Origin: Alphaproteobacteria bacterium
GTDB taxonomy: Bacteria > Pseudomonadota > Alphaproteobacteria > Rhizobiales > Aestuariivirgaceae
Length of the DNA stretch: 20,566 nucleotides
Direction of reading: 5' to 3'
NCBI GenBank assembly: GCA_020441605.1
Contig: JAGRLX010000021.1
Coordinates: forward strand, 1-20,566
Shown here: one piece after another, positions 14,024 to 20,566 of the stretch
Layout of the letters: every line of letters starts with the position of its first letter
Position numbering within the stretch: the stretch's first letter is position 1
Made by a program: the position numbers and the translations under genes
The notes under the pieces: model-generated
Databases searched by the model: none
Seen by the model: only the letters and a program-made list of their open reading frames with translations
Told to the model about the DNA's origin: nothing

Positions 14024-16447
14024 CTAGGCCTTGAGCCTTGCATTGTCCGCATCCCAGGCCGGTTCGGGAATGATCCTGGCCTTGCGCATTTCGGTAAAGA
14101 CCATGATTTCGAACGCGGTGCCCTCGGCGACAAGGCCGGGGTCGACATAGGCGAAGGCCAGCGACTTCCCGACCGCATGGCCATAGCCGCCGGATGTGGT
14201 GACGCCGACCAGCTTGCCACCATGGTAGACGGGTTCGTTGCCCATGCAGTCCGAGTCGGTGTTGTCGACCTCCAGGTAGACGAGCTTCATGCGGGGGCCG
14301 CGCTGCCGGTTGGCAAGCGTCGGGACCTTGCCGATGAAATCGTCCTTGTCGAGCCGCAGGAAGCGCTCCATCGAGGCCTCGATCATGTCGATCTCGGTGG
14401 TGAGTTCCGAGCCCCAGCCGCGATAGGCCTTTTCCATGCGGAGGGAGTTCATGGCGTAGGTGCCGAAGAGGGCGATGCCATGCGGCTGGCCGGCCGTCAT
14501 GAGGGCATCGTAGACCTTCAGCATCTCAGACATGGGCACATGAAGTTCCCAGCCCAATTCGCCGACATAGTTGACGCGCATCAGCCGAACGCCCCGGACG
14601 CCTGCCACTTCCGCCACTTTGCCGGTGAGCCAACGGAAGGCGGCGTTGGAAAGATCGGTCGGCGTGCAGGCGGCTAGAACGTCGCGGGCGCGGGGGCCGG
14701 CGAGGACCAGCACGCCGTAGTCGTCGGTGACGTCGGTCACCGTCACCTGCTCGCTCTCGTGCTTGCGCCAGTTGAGCTGGTCGAGATCGTGGAGCTGCGC
14801 CACGGCCGCCGACAGGACATAGAAGTGATCCGGCGCCAGCCGCGTGACGGTAATTTCAGACTCGATGAAGCCGTTAGCGTTCAGGAGATGGCCGAGGATG
14901 ATGCCGCCATCCTTGACCGGAATCCGGTTGGCGCAGATGCGCTCGAGGAAGGATTGGGCATCGCTTCCTCTCACGTCGTACTTGGCGAAGGTCGAGAGGT
15001 CCATCAGGCCAACACGCTCGCGCACTGCAAGGGCCTCGGTCTTGACCGCATCCCACCAGTTGGAGCGACGGAACGAATATGTCTCGCCTTCGCCGCTCTT
15101 GTCGTACCAGCGCGGGCGCTCCCAGCCGAAGATCTGGGCGAACTGGGCACCTTCCGCCTTTAGCCTGTCATAGAGCGAGGACTTGCGCAGGCCGCGGCCC
15201 ACCTGATGCTGCTCGGCCGGCTTGTAGCAGTAGTACATGTGATGATAGTCGGCGATCGATACTTGGGCTGTATAATCCTTGGTCGCCCAATTGCCGAAGC
15301 GGCGCGGGTCGAATTCGCGCATGTTGATCTCGGCCTGGCCATGGACCATCCACTGGGCGAGATACTTCCCGGCGCCGCCGCCCTGGCAGATGCCGATCGA
15401 GGCGCCGCAATGCATCCAGTAGTTTCGCGGGCCGGGGGCCGGGCCGGAGAGATAGTTGCCGTCGGGCGTGTGGGTGATGGCACCGGAGACGATGGACTTG
15501 ATCCCGGTCTGGCCGAAGAGCGGAAGACGTTCGGTCGCCCTTTCAAGCCAGGGCATGATGCGGTCGAGTTCGGGCGCTTCGAGTTCGCTCTCATAGTCCC
15601 AGCGCGGCGGCTGGCCATCCCAGCAGACATGGGCGGTTGCGGTCTCATAGGGGCCGACCAGCACGCCATTGGTCTCCTCGCGCAGATAGGCGTGGGAGTA
15701 GGGATCACGCACCACCGGCAGTTCAATCTCGAGGTCGATCAGCTCCTGCAAGGGCTCGGTGATCACGTAGTGGTGCAGCATGTTGGCGATGGGCACGTTG
15801 TGGCCGGTCCAGGCGCCGACCACATCGCAGTAGGACCCGGCGGAATTCACTACGTGCTCACAATCGATGGTGCCTTTGTCGGTGAAGACCCGCCATTCGC
15901 CATTGGGCAACGGCTTGATGTCGGTGACACGGGTGCGGCGGTAGATTTCGGCACCCAACTTGCGGGCGCCGGCACCCATGGCATTGGTGATGTCGGCCGG
16001 GGCCACATGGCCGTCATGCACGGTGCGGAAGGCCATCTTCACACCGAAGGTTTCGAGATAAGGATGGTACTGCTTGATCTCATGCGGCGCCAGCAATTCG
16101 CACTCGTAGCCGGCGAGCCGCGAGACGCCATAAACATATTTGAACCAGTTCACTTCCTCATCGGTGGTGGCCAAGCGCAGGCCGCCGCAGCCGTGCCAGG
16201 AGACGGCATGACCGGTGAGTTTCTCGAGCTGGGGATAGAGTTCGGTGCCATAGACATGCACCTTGGTCATGTTGAGCGAGCCGTTGAAATGGGGGCATTG
16301 GCCCGCCGCATGCCACGTGGAGCCCGACGTCAATTCGCCCTTCTCGATGAGCGCGATGTCGGTCCAGCCCTCGCGGGCCAAATGATAGAGAAGGCCGACG
16401 CCCATCACCCCGCCACCAACGACGACGACCCGCGCATGTGATTTCAT
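14024..16447 (-). CDS. Dimethylglycine/sarcosine dehydrogenase-type flavoprotein with GcvT domain
   Basis: An 807-residue oxidase/demethylase of the DMGDH-SARDH family. The order is: FAD-binding DAO domain (about 5-370) with VVVGGGVMG and GSTWHAAG, whose H46 matches the His that carries covalent FAD in the mammalian enzymes; a linking FAO_M region (about 375-430); a GcvT folate-binding domain (about 430-700) with NYVGELGWELHVP; and a GcvT C-terminal barrel (about 710-800). It should demethylate an N-methylglycine-type substrate and pass the one-carbon unit to tetrahydrofolate. No betaine-pathway neighbours settle the exact substrate. The ATG at 16447 is chosen because GGAG sits six bases upstream; an ATG at 16471 has none. 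It leads a likely operon with the EamA exporter. Confidence 0.9.
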   Translation of the reverse strand: MKSHARVVVVGGGVMGVGLLYHLAREGWTDIALIEKGELTSGSTWHAAGQCPHFNGSLNMTKVHVYGTELYPQLEKLTGHAVSWHGCGGLRLATTDEEVNWFKYVYGVSRLAGYECELLAPHEIKQYHPYLETFGVKMAFRTVHDGHVAPADITNAMGAGARKLGAEIYRRTRVTDIKPLPNGEWRVFTDKGTIDCEHVVNSAGSYCDVVGAWTGHNVPIANMLHHYVITEPLQELIDLEIELPVVRDPYSHAYLREETNGVLVGPYETATAHVCWDGQPPRWDYESELEAPELDRIMPWLERATERLPLFGQTGIKSIVSGAITHTPDGNYLSGPAPGPRNYWMHCGASIGICQGGGAGKYLAQWMVHGQAEINMREFDPRRFGNWATKDYTAQVSIADYHHMYYCYKPAEQHQVGRGLRKSSLYDRLKAEGAQFAQIFGWERPRWYDKSGEGETYSFRRSNWWDAVKTEALAVRERVGLMDLSTFAKYDVRGSDAQSFLERICANRIPVKDGGIILGHLLNANGFIESEITVTRLAPDHFYVLSAAVAQLHDLDQLNWRKHESEQVTVTDVTDDYGVLVLAGPRARDVLAACTPTDLSNAAFRWLTGKVAEVAGVRGVRLMRVNYVGELGWELHVPMSEMLKVYDALMTAGQPHGIALFGTYAMNSLRMEKAYRGWGSELTTEIDMIEASMERFLRLDKDDFIGKVPTLANRQRGPRMKLVYLEVDNTDSDCMGNEPVYHGGKLVGVTTSGGYGHAVGKSLAFAYVDPGLVAEGTAFEIMVFTEMRKARIIPEPAWDADNARLKA

Positions 16448-16480
16448 GAGATGCTCCAATCCGATGCCCAAAGCCTAGCG

Positions 16481-16494
16481 CGCGGCGAGCCGCG
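16481..16494 (-). repeat. GC-rich hairpin in the leader of the flavoprotein gene
   Basis: CGCGGC-GA-GCCGCG forms a compact inverted repeat 34 bases upstream of the flavoprotein ATG, in the 198-base divergent gap shared with the SH3-type gene. The rest of this gap shows no convincing promoter pair on either strand and no riboswitch pattern that I recognise. The function is unknown. Confidence 0.3.
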
Positions 16495-16645
16495 GCATCA
16501 AGGTCCAGTCAGTTCTCTTCACCGGACCACTCCTGATTTTCAAGCGCAAATCCCTCGCAGGTGGTGAGCCAGTTTGACGCTTGAGCCGCAGCTGTGGCAA
16601 GACTCCATTGCCCGCTGCACGGGTTCTGTCGCGAAGGAGTTCAAG

Positions 16646-16966
16646 ATGTTCAGGTTGCTTATTGCCGCTGTACTTCTAGTTGCCGGAATCATCCCGGCCC
16701 TGGCGACGAGCGGTCCCGGTTGTCTCTACGTGGTGAATGTCGCCGATGACGACGCGCTGAACGTGCGAGTCAGGCCTTCGGCCAGCGCACGCATCGTCGA
16801 CCAGCTCGTTCCCGGTCAGCACGGAATCATTCACCTGGATGGGGAGTGCCGGCCGCGCAGCTCGTCCTGGGGGAGTCGCTGGTGTCCGGTTACCCACTAC
16901 AATGGTGACCGTGTGACCAAGGGCTGGGTCAAGGCGCGCTACGTGCGCGATACCGAATGTCCCTGA
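16646..16966 (+). CDS. Small secreted SH3-like domain protein
   Basis: A 106-residue exported protein. The start at 16646 is fixed by AAGGAG six bases upstream and by the signal peptide that follows directly (MFRLLIAAVLLVAGIIPALA, cleavage near residue 20). The mature part resembles a bacterial SH3 domain: ALNVRVRPSASARIVDQL (37-54) is the LNVRSGPS-like strand and GWVKARYV (93-100) the closing strand. Four cysteines (C26, C68, C80, C105) suggest two disulfides in the periplasm. Such domains often bind cell-wall peptide or serve as targeting modules. It stands alone, divergent from the flavoprotein gene and convergent with the small membrane protein, whose end abuts it without a gap. The function is unknown. 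Confidence 0.75.
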   Translation: MFRLLIAAVLLVAGIIPALATSGPGCLYVVNVADDDALNVRVRPSASARIVDQLVPGQHGIIHLDGECRPRSSSWGSRWCPVTHYNGDRVTKGWVKARYVRDTECP

Positions 16967-17344
16967 TCAGGAGCACAAGGGAGAATTGAGTCCGATCCCG
17001 GCTAGGGTGGAGCAGGCGGCTGAGACAACCTCGGCGCGCTGGTCCCAGAATGCCAGCCCGATGAATAGCGGAACGAAGAAGCCGCTGGCGACGAAGTACA
17101 CGAGATTGCGGACGCTGTCGGAAGCCCAAAAGCCGGCATCGTCCCATTCGGCGCCGACCACATGCTTTTCCCATTGGTAGTCGTCGCGGCTCAAGGTGTT
17201 CCATGGCTCCGACAGGCCAAGGTCCTCGGCATAGAGGGTCGCATGGGCACGCCAGTAGTGGCCGACGATACCGAGCAGCGCCCCGAAGACGGCGGCGGCA
17301 AAGACGAAGCTCAAGTAGGCGATCGTTGTCATCGACGGGATCAT
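16967..17344 (-). CDS. Small two-helix membrane protein of unknown function
   Basis: About 125 residues with two clear membrane helices, IAYLSFVFAAAVFGALLGI near the start and NLVYFVASGFFVPLFIGLAF near residue 85, joined by a soluble, acidic and Trp-rich middle (YQWEKHVVGAEWDDAGFW). A third, weaker hydrophobic stretch ends the protein. I do not recognise a family. Starts are possible at 17356 (TTG), 17344 (ATG) and 17332 (ATG); none has a good ribosome binding site, and 17344 is a compromise. It follows the methyltransferase gene by about 16 bases and is probably the last gene of the fbaB series. Its stop directly abuts the SH3-type gene. Confidence 0.65.
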   Translation of the reverse strand: MIPSMTTIAYLSFVFAAAVFGALLGIVGHYWRAHATLYAEDLGLSEPWNTLSRDDYQWEKHVVGAEWDDAGFWASDSVRNLVYFVASGFFVPLFIGLAFWDQRAEVVSAACSTLAGIGLNSPLCS

Positions 17345-17360
17345 GCCCGCCGGCAATTAC

Positions 17361-18104
17361 CTAGGGCTTAACGGCTTCGTAGAGAATCAGTGCTGTTGCA
17401 ACGGCGACATTGAAGGACTGGGCCTTGCCAGGCATGGGGATCCGCACCAGGATGGAACAGGCCGCCGCTGCCTCCTCCGAGAGGCCCGTCCCCTCGCTGC
17501 CCATTACGATGAGGCGGGGCGCCGTGTAGGTCCGGCGGAAGTCCAAGCTGGCGTGGAGGTGGGTGCCGGCGACCTCGCCTGGCCAGATCCGGCACAGGGC
17601 AGTGAATGCGGTCAGCGACATCTGAACAAGGGGTATGCCAAAGATCGAGCCCATGGTGGCACGCACGCACTCCGGTCCCCAGGGATCGCAGAATTGGCCG
17701 ACGAGAATGACGCCGGAGAGCGCCAGCGCATCGGCGGTTCTGATGATGGTGCCGAGGTTGCCAGGATCGCGAATGTTCTCCAGCGCAAGCCATGTGCCTT
17801 CAGGCGCCACCGAAGGCTGCCAGCGGTGCCGGAACGCAGCGAGGATCGGGCTGGTGTTGGCCTGGCTGCTGAGGCCTGCCATGGCGCGCCCATCGACAAT
17901 GAGGCGGCGGGCCTCGCCCCAGGCTTCGACGGGACGCGTGGCAAGCAGGTAGTCCGGCTCCCAGCCCTCGGCGCGAGCCCGCTCCAGCACCAGTTCGCCC
18001 TCGGCCACAAAGAGGCCCGTATCCAGCCGGTTCTTCTTGCTGGCGAGCGACCGGATCAGCTTGATCGTGGGGTTGTTCGGTGAGCTGATGATGGCATCGT
18101 TCAC
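17361..18104 (-). CDS. TrmH/SpoU-family RNA 2'-O-methyltransferase
   Basis: A 247-residue SPOUT-class methyltransferase. The N-terminal substrate-binding part (about 1-95) contains FVAEGELVLERA. The knotted catalytic domain shows motif 1 NIRDPGNLGTIIRTADA (110-126), motif 2 LIVMGSEGTGLSEE (198-211) and motif 3 IPMPGKAQSFNVAVATALI (222-240). It probably methylates a ribose 2'-OH in tRNA or rRNA using SAM; the target is not clear from sequence. In motif 3 the usual S-L-N-V-S reads S-F-N-V-A. The GTG start overlaps the Sel1 gene stop as GTGA, so translation is likely coupled. Confidence 0.9.
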   Translation of the reverse strand: MNDAIISSPNNPTIKLIRSLASKKNRLDTGLFVAEGELVLERARAEGWEPDYLLATRPVEAWGEARRLIVDGRAMAGLSSQANTSPILAAFRHRWQPSVAPEGTWLALENIRDPGNLGTIIRTADALALSGVILVGQFCDPWGPECVRATMGSIFGIPLVQMSLTAFTALCRIWPGEVAGTHLHASLDFRRTYTAPRLIVMGSEGTGLSEEAAAACSILVRIPMPGKAQSFNVAVATALILYEAVKP

Positions 18105-18997
18105 GGCGGAACCTCGGGCCGGAAGGCATCGGCGCGGGCCTGCGCTTCCGCCTTCAGATCATCGGACAGAGTGGCCAGCATGGTGTCGAGTTCCGGGTCG
18201 GCGCGGCCCGCCCGTGCCGCGAGCAGGTTCCATTTCATGGCCTCGACCGGATCGCGCGAAAGGCCAACGCCGAAGGCATAAAGCCGTGCCACCCGGTTTT
18301 GGGCAATGGTATTGCCGTGGCGCGCCGACAGCAACAACCACTGAGACCCGATCTTCTCATCCCGTTGCACGCCCTCGCCGCGCATCACCAGAACGCCGTA
18401 GTCCAGCATGGCATCATTGTTGCCCGCCTGTGCCGCCTTGCCCAGCCATTGGCCGGCGAGCACAGTGTCCTTCTCCACACCCCTTCCTTCGAGGTAGAGG
18501 ACGCCGAGGCGATACTGGGCCAGGATATGTCCCTGGCCGGCCGCCCTTGTGAACCAGTCTGCCGCGCTGATCCACTCCGGAGGGTTGCCGAAGGCACCGG
18601 AAGAGAGAATACCCATATAGAACTGGGCCTCGGCATCACCGGCTTCCGCGGACCGGCGCATGAGGCTTGCGCCCCGGTCGTAGTCGATGTCGCCCAGTGA
18701 GCCATCGAGATAAATGGTTGCGAGTGCGAACATGGCCGGCGCATGACCGGCTTCGGCCGCCTTGCCGTACCAAGCCATGGCCTGCTCGAGATCGACCTTC
18801 ACACCTTGGCCTTGTTGGTAGAGTTGCCCCATCATGGTCATGGCGCGGGCATCACCCGCCCTGGCCAGTGGTTCGGCAGCAGCACGGGCGGCGGCAAAAT
18901 TCTTTGCCCGGTAGGTTGCGATCACGTCGTCCATCGGTGCGCCGAGGGCCGGCATCGCAGTGCCGAGCAAGAGCATGAAAGCGATCGTGTATTTCAT
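18101..18997 (-). CDS. Secreted Sel1-repeat (TPR-like) protein
   Basis: A 298-residue exported protein with a signal peptide (MKYTIAFMLLLGTAMPALGA, cleavage near residue 20). It carries about six Sel1-like repeats of roughly 36 residues, each of the form xAxxxLGxLYxxGxGVxxDxxxAxxWxxxAAxxG; the first begins near residue 48 and the last contains AQNRVARLYAFGVGLSRDP. Repeats 2 and 3 are the most diverged. The ATG at 18997 overlaps the end of the ThiE-like gene (ATGA), which sets the start; the frame is open further upstream, but that stretch lies inside the neighbour. Such repeats form helical solenoids that bind other proteins, here probably in the periplasm. The specific partner is unknown. 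Confidence 0.88.
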   Translation of the reverse strand: MKYTIAFMLLLGTAMPALGAPMDDVIATYRAKNFAAARAAAEPLARAGDARAMTMMGQLYQQGQGVKVDLEQAMAWYGKAAEAGHAPAMFALATIYLDGSLGDIDYDRGASLMRRSAEAGDAEAQFYMGILSSGAFGNPPEWISAADWFTRAAGQGHILAQYRLGVLYLEGRGVEKDTVLAGQWLGKAAQAGNNDAMLDYGVLVMRGEGVQRDEKIGSQWLLLSARHGNTIAQNRVARLYAFGVGLSRDPVEAMKWNLLAARAGRADPELDTMLATLSDDLKAEAQARADAFRPEVPP

Positions 18998-19569
18998 CGG
19001 GACTCGAGATATTGCGCAATATCGGCAATGGCGCATCGGGCAGCCTCCGGACTTTCCCACATGGCATCGTCGGGACGGATAAAGTCCGGTTTCTGCGGCA
19101 GCAATGTGTCGAGGCCCTCCACCGTCACCGGATCGAAGGCGACGCAGGGGACTTCCATCATCTCGGCCCACCATTTGACTATCGGCTCGCCGCCAATTGA
19201 TGCACCCCGTTGCGACAGGGCGACGTAGTCGGCTCCAGCCTCGGAGGCCTCCATCGCAGCGTGACGCGAAGCCCCGGCAAACACCCCAAGGATGCGATCC
19301 TTGCCGATGGCGGCGCGTAAGTCCGGCAATTGTGGGTCACCGGCTTCGACCTGGAGCCCGTCGCAGCCGGCGCGCAGCGCATCGCGCGCTTCGCCGGTGG
19401 TGAGCACGGCGACGCCCAGACTTTGCGCCTCGGGGGTCACTGCCCTGGCCAAGGATGGCGGCAGGAGTAGGCTGGCGACGTCGCCAGCGGCGCAGGCCGC
19501 CTTCAGGCAGGCAATCGCCTTATCGGCAGAAATCTCGGGCGCGACCAGGAACAGGCGGGGCGGGGACAT
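18994..19569 (-). CDS. ThiE/TenI-like protein, probably not catalytic
   Basis: A 191-residue protein with the overall pattern of a thiamine-phosphate synthase barrel: the N-terminal strand RLFLVAPE, a mid region CDGLQVEAGD where ThiE has GVHLGQxD, and GVFAGASRHAAMEASEAGADYVALS where ThiE has GxSxHxxxEAxxAxxxGADYxxxG. However, the pyrophosphate-binding QLRxK segment is replaced by DVASLLLPP, and the late GGI phosphate loop reads VAFDPVTVEG. ThiE activity therefore looks unlikely; a binding or different catalytic role is an inference. It follows the aldolase gene by 115 bases, a gene order I recall from other Rhizobiales. GGAG about 11 bases upstream is a loose ribosome binding site. Its stop overlaps the Sel1 gene start. 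Confidence 0.75.
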   Translation of the reverse strand: MSPPRLFLVAPEISADKAIACLKAACAAGDVASLLLPPSLARAVTPEAQSLGVAVLTTGEARDALRAGCDGLQVEAGDPQLPDLRAAIGKDRILGVFAGASRHAAMEASEAGADYVALSQRGASIGGEPIVKWWAEMMEVPCVAFDPVTVEGLDTLLPQKPDFIRPDDAMWESPEAARCAIADIAQYLESR

Positions 19570-19609
19570 GGCAAGCGGAACTCCGGCTCATTTCCAGCGG
19601 TTTGGACGT

Positions 19610-19628
19610 GGCAGGCCTCATGCCTGCC
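19610..19628 (-). repeat. Second hairpin upstream of the ThiE-like gene
   Basis: On the minus strand GGCAGGC-ATGAG-GCCTGCC forms a perfect seven-base stem with a five-base loop. It lies 41 bases ahead of the ThiE-like ATG, just downstream of the terminator-like hairpin. Part of its 5' arm can instead pair with CTGCCG at 19666-19661, so the two structures compete. Confidence 0.5.
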
Positions 19629-19637
19629 GGAATGCAA

Positions 19638-19660
19638 ACGGCCCGGTCGCACCGGGCCGT
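19638..19660 (-). terminator. Terminator-like hairpin after the aldolase gene
   Basis: A ten-base perfect GC-rich stem, ACGGCCCGGT pairing with ACCGGGCCGT, with a three-base loop, begins 25 bases past the aldolase stop on the minus strand. It is followed by only three T residues (TTTGCATT). It is the strongest hairpin seen in the window and probably causes at least partial termination or 3'-end protection, so that aldolase is made in excess over the downstream genes. Strength is inferred, not measured. Confidence 0.6.
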
Positions 19661-19684
19661 CGGCAGTTACGGGGGCTGGATGCC

Positions 19685-20566
19685 TCAGGCGGCCTTCTCG
19701 AGGTCCTGGGCCCACTTGCCCGAAGTCGCGAGCGCATTCATCCGGGCCCGGTGCGCGAAGGCCTTCTGCCCTGCGGCCACGTTCTCCTTCTTGCCGCCCC
19801 AGGTCTTGAGTGCGTCGGCCTGCAGGGCACGGCCATAGGAATAGGTGAGCCTCCAGGGTAGGTTGCCGATGGCGTTCATCAGATGCAGATGGGCGGTCGC
19901 ATCCTCGCTCGACTGGCCGCCGGAGAGGAAGGCGATGCCCGGCACCGCGGCAGGAACGCAGCGCTTCAGAACCCGCACGGTCTTCTCGGCAACCTCTTCA
20001 CGCGAGGCCTGCTTGGCGCATTTCTTGCCCGAGATGACCATGTTGGGCTTCAGGATGATGCCTTCGAGCTTCACGCCGGCGTAATAGAGTTGCTGGAACT
20101 GCTCCTTGAGGGCCCATTCCGAAACCTCGGCGCAGGTGTCGATGTCGTGATCGCCGTCCATCAGGACTTCCGGCTCGACCATCGGCACGATGCCGCCGGC
20201 CTGGCAGATGGCAGCATAGCGCGCCAGGGCATGGGCATTGGCGTTCAACGCATTGTAGGAGGCGCGGCCGTTGACGATGTCGATCACCGCACGCCACTTG
20301 GCGAATTCGGCGCCGAGCTTGGCATATTCGGCAACCCGGTCGGCCAGGCCGTCGAGGCCCTCGGTGACGGTCTCTCCGGGACAGAAGGGCAGGGGCTTTG
20401 GCCCCTTGTCGAGCTTGATGCCAGGGACCGCGCCCGACGCCTTGATGATGTCGACCAGCGGTGTGCCGTCGGCCGCCTTCTGGCGCAGGGTTTCGTCGAA
20501 GAGGATGACACCGGAGATGTAGCTCTTCATCGCGTCGGTGGAGCGGAACAGCATCTCGCGATAGTC
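19685..20566 (-). CDS. fbaB: Class I fructose-bisphosphate aldolase (5' end outside window)
   Basis: The frame is open to the right edge, so the first part of the gene is missing; about 293 residues are visible. It is a eukaryote-type class I aldolase, which splits fructose-1,6-bisphosphate through a Schiff base in glycolysis/gluconeogenesis. Catalytic segments seen, with the rabbit/human equivalents: GIKLDKG (K107), FAKWRAV (K146, R148), VPMVEPEVL (E187, E189), ILKPNMV (the Schiff-base K229) and FLSGGQSSEDA (S271). The C-terminus ends ATSGKWAQDLEKAA and lacks the terminal Tyr of animal aldolases, as is common in bacterial members. It heads a minus-strand series with the ThiE-like, Sel1, methyltransferase and membrane-protein genes, separated from them by two hairpins. 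Confidence 0.95.
   Translation of the reverse strand, partial: DYREMLFRSTDAMKSYISGVILFDETLRQKAADGTPLVDIIKASGAVPGIKLDKGPKPLPFCPGETVTEGLDGLADRVAEYAKLGAEFAKWRAVIDIVNGRASYNALNANAHALARYAAICQAGGIVPMVEPEVLMDGDHDIDTCAEVSEWALKEQFQQLYYAGVKLEGIILKPNMVISGKKCAKQASREEVAEKTVRVLKRCVPAAVPGIAFLSGGQSSEDATAHLHLMNAIGNLPWRLTYSYGRALQADALKTWGGKKENVAAGQKAFAHRARMNALATSGKWAQDLEKAA

Noticed and set aside
15206..16441. A 411-codon plus-strand frame opposite the flavoprotein dehydrogenase gene
   Set aside because: The opposite strand encodes a complete DMGDH/GcvT protein. The plus-strand product shows no motif and has the composition of an antisense shadow.
16594..16612. A sigma-54-like element (TGGCAAG...TTGCC) upstream of the SH3-type gene
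   Set aside because: The distance between the GG and GC dinucleotides is 12 bases instead of the required 10.
19570..19684. A TPP riboswitch ahead of the ThiE-like gene
   Set aside because: The conserved CUGAGA and ACCUGAUC segments of the thi-box are absent; only the hairpins described are present.

Overview
The window reads as ordinary core chromosome of an alphaproteobacterium, most likely of the order Hyphomicrobiales (Rhizobiales). Four things point there. A DUF3572/HAD gene pair stands back to back with divK-pleD. The order tatA-tatB-tatC-serS-surE-pcm is present. The DNA polymerase IV has the Cys4 N-terminus usual in that order. A eukaryote-type class I aldolase gene is followed by a thiE-like gene. 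Base composition is GC-rich throughout, with no visible island. I see no rRNA, tRNA, CRISPR array, insertion sequence or phage gene, and no stretch above 300 bases lacks a gene.

Left part (1-4883). The 3' end of putA (proline catabolism) is followed by a small protein that is only the autoinducer-binding half of a LuxR-type regulator. It converges on dinB (error-prone polymerase IV). dinB is divergent from a glutathione S-transferase gene, which ends tail to tail with a HAD-family gene. The HAD gene overlaps an upstream DUF3572 gene, and this pair is divergent from divK.

Centre (4884-13028, all plus strand). divK and pleD overlap by four bases and encode the cell-cycle response regulator and its diguanylate cyclase partner. 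An orphan ABC-transporter ATPase follows. Next comes a tight run of tatABC (twin-arginine export), serS (seryl-tRNA synthetase), surE (nucleotidase) and pcm (isoaspartate repair), with overlapping stop and start codons in its second half. A secreted protein made of two copies of one domain closes this block.

Right part (13091-20566). On the minus strand a dimethylglycine/sarcosine dehydrogenase-type flavoprotein with a folate-binding GcvT half lies upstream of an EamA-type exporter. A small secreted SH3-type protein is on the plus strand. A five-gene minus-strand series then reads class I aldolase, ThiE-like protein, Sel1-repeat protein, SpoU-family rRNA/tRNA methyltransferase and a small membrane protein. 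The last four are coupled by overlaps or a 16-base gap. The gap after the aldolase gene holds two hairpins with mutually exclusive pairing partners.

No clearly new multi-gene system is visible. The points most worth a second look are the LuxR-type domain without a DNA-binding half, the aldolase/ThiE-like intergenic structure, the apparently non-catalytic ThiE-like protein, and the tandemly duplicated secreted domain.
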